The notes under the pieces: generated by a model
Database searches by the model: none
Told to the model about the DNA's origin: nothing
What the model saw: the letters and a program-made list of their open reading frames with translations, nothing else
Shown here: positions 60,219 through 64,000 of the stretch, piece after piece
Numbering within the stretch: position 1 is the stretch's first letter
Layout: each line of letters begins with the position of its first letter
Translations under genes and position numbers: made by a program
Origin: Arthrobacter sp. 9V
GTDB lineage: Bacteria; Actinomycetota; Actinomycetes; Actinomycetales; Micrococcaceae
Reading direction: 5' to 3'
Assembly: GCF_902506065.1 (NCBI RefSeq)
Contig: NZ_LR732912.1
Coordinates: 2,411,015-2,475,014, forward strand
DNA: 64,000 bases

Positions 60219-60233
60219 GGGACTTCAGGCCAC
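60219..60233 (+). promoter_or_regulatory. DevR-like box, distal, devR-USP gap
   Basis: GGGACTTCAGGCCAC matches 12 of 15 positions. It lies 10 nt from the box at 60194 in the 301-bp gap between devR and the tandem stress gene, so the two may bind DevR cooperatively. Confidence 0.45.
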
Positions 60234-60304
60234 GTCGGGAAGTGCTTTCGTGAGGGTCTGGGCTGGACATCATGATCGGGGCCGAGGTGGTTCGGACCGG
60301 AGCA

Positions 60305-60319
60305 AGGACTTTCGACCCT
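60305..60319 (+). promoter_or_regulatory. DevR-like box for the tandem stress gene
   Basis: AGGACTTTCGACCCT matches 14 of 15 positions. TACAAA (60340-60345) follows after 20 nt as a possible -10. The gene starts 85 nt after the box. Confidence 0.65.
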
Positions 60320-60404
60320 TACCTGCCCTAGGTAACCGGTACAAACTGGCAACAAGGCCCCGGCCGACGTCCGGGGAACCCATCAACGAAGAACGGGCCC
60401 AGCC

Positions 60405-61268
60405 ATGAATGAAGCAATCGTCGTCGGCGTCAACGATTCCCCCAGCAGCGAGGCTGCCATGGGGTGGGCCATGCATCGAGCAGCCACCCTGAGGCTGCCG
60501 GTACTGCTTGTCCATGCAGTGGACGACCGGTGGGTGTACGACGCCGTGGGGTACAACGAGTGGATCCGGGAATCCGGCGTCAACTTTCTTGCTGCTGCAA
60601 GGGACCGGGCCGCCAAGATGGAACCTACCGTCAAAGTGACCACCGATCTCGTCTCGGGCGGAGTCGGATATGCATTGGGCAAAAGGTCTAAAAAGGCAGC
60701 CATGGTGGTCATCGGTTCCGGCCATGGTTGGGCCGGCGGCTCCCTGACCGATCGTGCATTACAGGTTGCTGCCGTTGCACATTGTCCTGTCGCAGTTGTC
60801 GGTGAGCACGACATGACTAACCGCAAAGGGATCGTGGTGGGCGTGGATGGTTCCGAAGAGTCCACACAGGCCGTCGCGTTTGCCGCGGCCGAGGCCGACC
60901 GCCAAGGCCAGGAGCTGACTGTTCTCCATGCCTTCCTCACGCCGGAACCTTGGGTTACCCGCGGTGTTCCCCACACCAACTACTTCGAGGTCATCACAGA
61001 AGAGGAGCGCGTAGTCTTGGCCGAGACCGTCGCCGGCTTGGCGGACAAATACCCGGATTTGGTGGTGCATCGGGTCCTCGACACTCACAAACGGCCCGCG
61101 GAAGCATTGCTCGCGGCCGGGGCCACTGCACAGTTGCTGGTGGTCGGCAGCCGTGGACGGGGAAGTTTCAAACGGCTCTTGTTGGGCTCGACAGCGCATG
61201 CGGTTCTCACCAAATTGCCGTGTCCTACGATTATTGCGCGGATCAGCCCGATCAAGCACTCCGACTGA
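60405..61268 (+). CDS. Tandem universal stress protein
   Basis: A 287-residue protein with two UspA domains (AIVVGVNDSPSSEAA and IVVGVDGSEESTQAV). The second has an intact nucleotide loop, GSRGRGSFKRLLLGS; the first loop (GSGHGWAGGS) is degenerate. Start ATG 60405 has only a weak site. It is divergent from devR with three DevR-like boxes in the shared 301-bp gap and converges on another stress gene. The layout resembles Rv2005c/Rv2623-type members of the mycobacterial dormancy regulon. Confidence 0.93.
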   Translation: MNEAIVVGVNDSPSSEAAMGWAMHRAATLRLPVLLVHAVDDRWVYDAVGYNEWIRESGVNFLAAARDRAAKMEPTVKVTTDLVSGGVGYALGKRSKKAAMVVIGSGHGWAGGSLTDRALQVAAVAHCPVAVVGEHDMTNRKGIVVGVDGSEESTQAVAFAAAEADRQGQELTVLHAFLTPEPWVTRGVPHTNYFEVITEEERVVLAETVAGLADKYPDLVVHRVLDTHKRPAEALLAAGATAQLLVVGSRGRGSFKRLLLGSTAHAVLTKLPCPTIIARISPIKHSD

Positions 61269-61289
61269 GAGCAACGCCGGGCAGTCATT

Positions 61290-61736
61290 TCATGCTTCCT
61301 TTTCCGGGGTATGCACTACAAGAACCGGGCAATGTGCGTGAGCGACGCAGGCGGAGCTGACCGATCCCATCAGTAGACCACCGAATCCACCGTGGCCGCG
61401 TCTGCCGACGACTATCATTTGCGCTCCGCGGCTGGCTTTGATCAGTCCTTGCCGAGGATGGCCTTGTTCCAAATGGGAGACCACGTTGTCCGGCACCTCA
61501 ATGCCGAAAGCCTTCTCGACCGACTCCTTCAGCACTTGCCCGGCAGCTTCCTCAAAACCCGTGACACCCACGGCCAGATAGCCCTCGTAGACCGGCGGGA
61601 AATCCCAATACGCAATGGCCTCAACCGTTGCGCCCAACGGGACGGCAAGACGCCGGGCCTCCCGGAGCGCCTCGATGGACGCGTCCGAACCATCCACACC
61701 CACAACAATCTTGCCCCATGACCTGTCCTGGTCCAT
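61290..61736 (-). CDS. Universal stress protein, single domain (paralogue of the 62110 gene)
   Basis: A 148-residue UspA protein: KIVVGVDGSDASIEALREA, YEGYLAVGVTGFEE, loop GRRGHGGFGGLLMGS. Its C-terminal 40 residues are almost identical to those of the divergent stress gene at 62110, so the two are a recent duplication or under gene conversion. Start ATG 61736 is behind GGAGG. A perfect DevR-like box lies 64 nt upstream. Confidence 0.92.
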   Translation of the reverse strand: MDQDRSWGKIVVGVDGSDASIEALREARRLAVPLGATVEAIAYWDFPPVYEGYLAVGVTGFEEAAGQVLKESVEKAFGIEVPDNVVSHLEQGHPRQGLIKASRGAQMIVVGRRGHGGFGGLLMGSVSSACVAHAHCPVLVVHTPEKEA

Positions 61737-61800
61737 GCCGTCCTCCTAGCAGCTGTGACGTTCCTTCCTGCCAGAATGGCGTGAACAAACAACATCAAAC

Positions 61801-61815
61801 AGGGCCGAAGGTCAC
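61801..61815 (-). promoter_or_regulatory. DevR-like box, minus strand
   Basis: The minus strand reads GTGACCTTCGGCCCT, a perfect consensus match, 64 nt before the stress gene start at 61736. Confidence 0.7.
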
Positions 61816-61929
61816 ATTTCCCGAAGCCCATCCCCCAACCACGGACCTGACCTTGGTTGAAATCAGCAGGCTTCCTACCCCGCTTCCTGTAGAACGGCGC
61901 CGGCAGGTTCAACGCCGGCAGCCGTGACC

Positions 61930-61944
61930 GTGACTTTCGGCCCT
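61930..61944 (+). promoter_or_regulatory. DevR-like box, plus strand
   Basis: GTGACTTTCGGCCCT is a perfect match. It is 165 nt before ATG 62110, so the transcript would have a long leader. The rest of the 373-bp gap (61737-62109) holds a direct repeat of CGCCGGCAG near 61898 and 61913 and no gene that I can support. Confidence 0.65.
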
Positions 61945-62109
61945 GTTTCCTGCGACACGCATGCTGGAGGGTAGGCAGGAGGGTGACCGCTCCCGCCACA
62001 GGAGTCCACGCGTTCGGACAAACGCCCGCCACCGGAGAGATTCCCGCCCAACTGCATGGGCTGAGTAACCCTCGGCCATCGCCAGAGCATACGGAAACCA
62101 GAGGAGCAC

Positions 62110-62559
62110 ATGATGGCAAGCTTGCTTGACCCCCGCAAGATTATTGTTGGCGTCGACGGATCCCAAGCATCGGTGGAGGCGCTACGCCAAGGACAGCGTA
62201 TTGCAGTGGCGCTCAACGCACCGCTTGAAGCGTGGGGGTGCTGGGAGATGCCCTTGGGATACGAGGGATATCTGGCCATGGGCATAGATGGATTTGCCCA
62301 TGATGCCGAGGAGCAACTCGATAAGGCCGTGGTGGAGGCTTTCGGTACGGAGAAGCCCAGGAACGTCAGTTCCCGGCTGCTCCAACGTTCGCCCCGTGCA
62401 GGGCTCGTTGAAGGCAGCAAGCATGCCTCACTTTTGGTGGTAGGCCGACGCGGTCACGGTGGTTTTGGGGGACTTCTTCTGGGTTCGGTCAGTTCGGCCT
62501 GCGTCGCGCACGCGCACTGCCCGGTCCTGGTGGTCCACTCCCCCGAAAAGGGCCATTGA
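62110..62559 (+). CDS. Universal stress protein, single domain (paralogue of the 61290 gene)
   Basis: A 149-residue UspA protein with KIIVGVDGSQASVEALRQG, YEGYLAMGIDGF and loop GRRGHGGFGGLLLGS. It is the head-to-head partner of the 61290-61736 gene with strong similarity in the second half (SSACVAHAHCPVLVVH). Start ATG 62110 follows GAGGAG; a second ATG is the next codon. Conserved YEGYLA and GHGG stretches shared only by this pair suggest a subfamily. It probably binds ATP and acts during oxygen or energy limitation. Confidence 0.92.
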   Translation: MMASLLDPRKIIVGVDGSQASVEALRQGQRIAVALNAPLEAWGCWEMPLGYEGYLAMGIDGFAHDAEEQLDKAVVEAFGTEKPRNVSSRLLQRSPRAGLVEGSKHASLLVVGRRGHGGFGGLLLGSVSSACVAHAHCPVLVVHSPEKGH

Positions 62560-62611
62560 GATGACCACCAGGAGGATGTCCCAACCAGCAGTTCGAGGGC
62601 GACTGGTTGCC

Positions 62612-62626
62612 GGGCCTTTGGGCACT
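62612..62626 (+). promoter_or_regulatory. DevR-like box before the split-barrel remnant
   Basis: GGGCCTTTGGGCACT matches 13 of 15 positions. It is 22 nt before TAGGAT (62649-62654), then 6 nt, then ATG 62661: exactly the geometry of the intact split-barrel genes. Confidence 0.6.
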
Positions 62627-62660
62627 GTTGGAGGCCGGAATGCGGCCGTAGGATCTGCAC

Positions 62661-62750
62661 ATGACCGACAAAAACACGGTTCCTGAGGCAGAAGTAATCG
62701 AACCGGACGATTGTTGGCGCCTCTTCGCCCCTTCATGCTCCGAGCCATGA
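62661..62750 (+). pseudogene. N-terminal remnant of a fourth split-barrel flavoprotein gene
   Basis: This 29-codon frame encodes MTDKNTVPEAEVIEPDD followed by CWRLF, matching the start of copy 3 (MTNKLTVPEAEV, CWELL), then stops early. All of the FMN-binding barrel is missing, so it is probably a deletion remnant. Its leaderless-type promoter and DevR-like box look intact. The TGA overlaps the ATG of the following 93-codon frame (ATGA), so the remnant may now act as a short coupled leader peptide. Confidence 0.65.
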
Positions 62751-63028
62751 ACGATGAAACCGTCTCGCAAAGAGGTGCAGCATCCCATGCGGTACACGCA
62801 GGGAACTTCGCTGCCGTGCTGCGCAAATGGACTGGCGCGTACCTTGGGCAGGATGAGATTGACTGGTGTTTCAACGTTTCCTACAGCGTCATCGCGCGAA
62901 GGCTTGGTTTGGGAAGCACCATGGAAGGAAGCGGAAAGCTGGAGTGGCCGGAGATCTCGGAAAAGCTGACGGGCATGGTGACGTCCTACCTTATGGCCAG
63001 TATTCAGGAACCTTCCAGTAAGGCATAA
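62747..63028 (+). CDS. Hypothetical protein, 93 residues
   Basis: A 93-residue frame starting at ATG 62747, which overlaps the stop of the split-barrel remnant. I do not recognise the family. The protein is polar, has no signal peptide or membrane helix, and has a central part WTGAYLGQDEIDWCFN and a predicted helical end (ISEKLTGMVTSYLM). Coupling to the remnant would place it under the DevR-like box at 62612. It may be a real small gene or the 3' part of a lost larger one. Confidence 0.45.
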   Translation: MNDETVSQRGAASHAVHAGNFAAVLRKWTGAYLGQDEIDWCFNVSYSVIARRLGLGSTMEGSGKLEWPEISEKLTGMVTSYLMASIQEPSSKA

Positions 63029-63136
63029 ATCTCAGCAATACCGGCTATCCAAAAGCTCGTCTTCCTGACGCTTCCCGCCTCTCGGCATAGTGGAAACAAG
63101 CAAATAATTTTCACTGCCGATTGGAAGGAGTCCGCC

Positions 63137-63220
63137 GTGCACGTTCGCGTCAGCCCCGGATCCGTAGCCCTCGACGAGCCCGACGACTGCAACGTTCGCG
63201 CCCACGTGGAAGCTTACTGA
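63137..63220 (+). CDS. Possible 27-residue ORF or gene fragment
   Basis: GTG 63137 lies 6 nt behind GGAAGGAG, an excellent ribosome-binding site, and opens a 27-codon frame (HVRVSPGSVALDEPDDCN at its start). No homologue is recognised. It could be a small protein or the 5' end of a decayed gene, since the sequence after it has no long frame. Confidence 0.3.
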   Translation: MHVRVSPGSVALDEPDDCNVRAHVEAY

Positions 63221-63670
63221 CGAGTTGAAAATGGACGAGTCAGAGGAAATGCCTGAGCGTTAGACGAGGCAAAACTACACGTCGTTGTTCCTGCGGACGC
63301 GTCGTGTCGACTCGCCAGATATGTCTAGCCACCTGGCATTGGCTGTTCGCGGAACAGTCACCAGGTGCCAGATAGCGGGTTCATCGTTTGAAGTTGGCAT
63401 CAAGGTGCCCTCGCTCACAAACAGCGCAGGGCTCATACTGTCACCCGGGGACCACCAGCCTGATGCAGGACAATGTTCACCGGTTAGGGCTCGACGAAAT
63501 GCGCGCTTCTTCATTGGGTTTACTCACTTATCTGTACTTGGCATCGAGAATGCCGAGTTGACACGGCTTGCACGGAGGATGTCTTCAACACGTTCTATGG
63601 CAACTCCGAAGAGAATCTGAGAGCACCTTTCTCCACCACCTTGTAGCCCAACCCCAACAAGGGCCGAAAC
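63221..63670. other. Stretch without a supported gene
   Basis: About 450 bp, poorer in G+C than its surroundings. Two overlapping frames on opposite strands (79 and 111 codons) exist, but neither has a good ribosome-binding site or a recognisable domain. I see no tRNA, repeat array or terminator. It may be decayed coding sequence between the dormancy island and ilvE. Confidence 0.4.
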
Positions 63671-64000
63671 TTAGACCAGGCGGGTCAGCCAGCCGTGGGT
63701 GTCCTCGACGGTTCCGGTTTGGATGCCCAGGAGCTGGGCGCGGATGGCCATGGTGGTTTCCCCGGCCTTCGCATCCTCGGAACCAATGAATTCGGTGGCG
63801 TCCATGAGCACACCAATCGGCGTGATCACTGCTGCCGTACCGCATGCGAAGACCTCGGTGATCTCACCGGATGCCACGCCGTCGCGCCATTCGTCGAGGG
63901 TGATCTTGCGCTCGGTGACTTCGCGGCCCATGTCCTTGGCCACCTGGATGACGGACATGCGTGTGACGCCCTCAAGGATGGTCCCGCTCAGGGCCGGGGT
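63671..64000 (-). CDS. ilvE: Branched-chain amino acid aminotransferase, C-terminal part (runs off the window)
   Basis: The visible 109 residues are the C-terminal end of a class IV PLP aminotransferase. GTILEGVTR, followed by [16 protein letters not shown], is characteristic of IlvE. It makes or degrades Leu, Ile and Val by transamination with 2-oxoglutarate. The start and the PLP lysine lie beyond base 64000. It is not obviously part of the dormancy island and probably marks the return to core chromosome. Confidence 0.95.
   Translation of the reverse strand, partial: TPALSGTILEGVTRMSVIQVAKDMGREVTERKITLDEWRDGVASGEITEVFACGTAAVITPIGVLMDATEFIGSEDAKAGETTMAIRAQLLGIQTGTVEDTHGWLTRLV

Noticed and set aside
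63275..63620. Overlapping 79-codon (minus) and 111-codon (plus) frames
   Set aside because: No domain, no convincing start signal, and they overlap on opposite strands; treated as non-coding or decayed.
63658..63672. Another DevR-like sequence (minus strand CTAAGTTTCGGCCCT)
   Set aside because: It overlaps the ilvE stop codon and no gene lies downstream of it, so it is probably chance.
1..64000. CRISPR arrays, tRNA or rRNA genes, insertion sequences, prophage
   Set aside because: No repeat-spacer pattern, tRNA-like cloverleaf, transposase or phage structural gene was seen on either strand.

Overview
The window is high-GC DNA with dense, frequently overlapping genes (many ATGA or TGATG junctions), GTG and TTG starts, and protein families typical of soil actinobacteria. 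Gene content and protein character point to an Arthrobacter, Paenarthrobacter or Pseudarthrobacter-like chromosome. This is inferred from gene content; no marker gene such as 16S rRNA is present. I saw no rRNA, tRNA, CRISPR array, insertion sequence or phage gene.

Region 1 (1-11.7 kb) is an acid and ring catabolism island. A minus-strand operon (FAD monooxygenase, family III CoA-transferase, CitE-type lyase, SDR) diverges from a LysR regulator. Downstream lies a plus-strand operon of 3Fe-4S ferredoxin, cytochrome P450, MmgE/PrpD protein and MaoC-type hydratase. CoA-transferase, hydratase and CitE lyase together resemble the C5-dicarboxylate (itaconate or mesaconate) route. A Baeyer-Villiger monooxygenase with a beta-propeller lipoprotein faces a MarR gene across a clear palindrome.

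Region 2 (11.7-31.4 kb) handles plant glycosides. GH43 and TetR diverge from an MFS sugar carrier, alpha-L-rhamnosidase (GH78), beta-glucosidase (GH1) and SDR. LacI and TetR genes precede a seven-gene operon: peptide-type ABC transporter (including a permease-ATPase fusion), Gfo/Idh dehydrogenase, beta-glucuronidase (GH2) and an SDR with an unusual N-terminal domain.

Region 3 (31.5-42.2 kb) is the most novel-looking catabolic cluster. The minus strand has isochorismatase, semialdehyde dehydrogenase, NUDIX, NCS1 permease and a SnoaL-flavin reductase fusion. The plus strand has GntR, two tandem DUF1185 paralogues, alpha/beta hydrolase, aldehyde dehydrogenase, tautomerase and a luciferase-like monooxygenase. 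It recalls pyrimidine (Rut) and pyridine ring-opening systems but matches neither as far as I can tell.

Region 4 (43-63 kb) is a DevR/DosR-type hypoxia or dormancy island: ackA-xfp, pta, five universal stress proteins, three split-barrel flavin-binding proteins plus a remnant of a fourth, a P2-type and a P1B-type ATPase, an alcohol dehydrogenase, and a convergent DevS-like kinase and DevR-like regulator. Near-identical 15-bp boxes (consensus GKGMCYTYCGRCCCT) recur in nearly every promoter here. Four promoters share box, 22-23 nt, a TAnnnT-like -10 (one CAGGCT), 6 nt, ATG, which predicts leaderless DevR-driven mRNAs. The window ends in the 3' part of ilvE.
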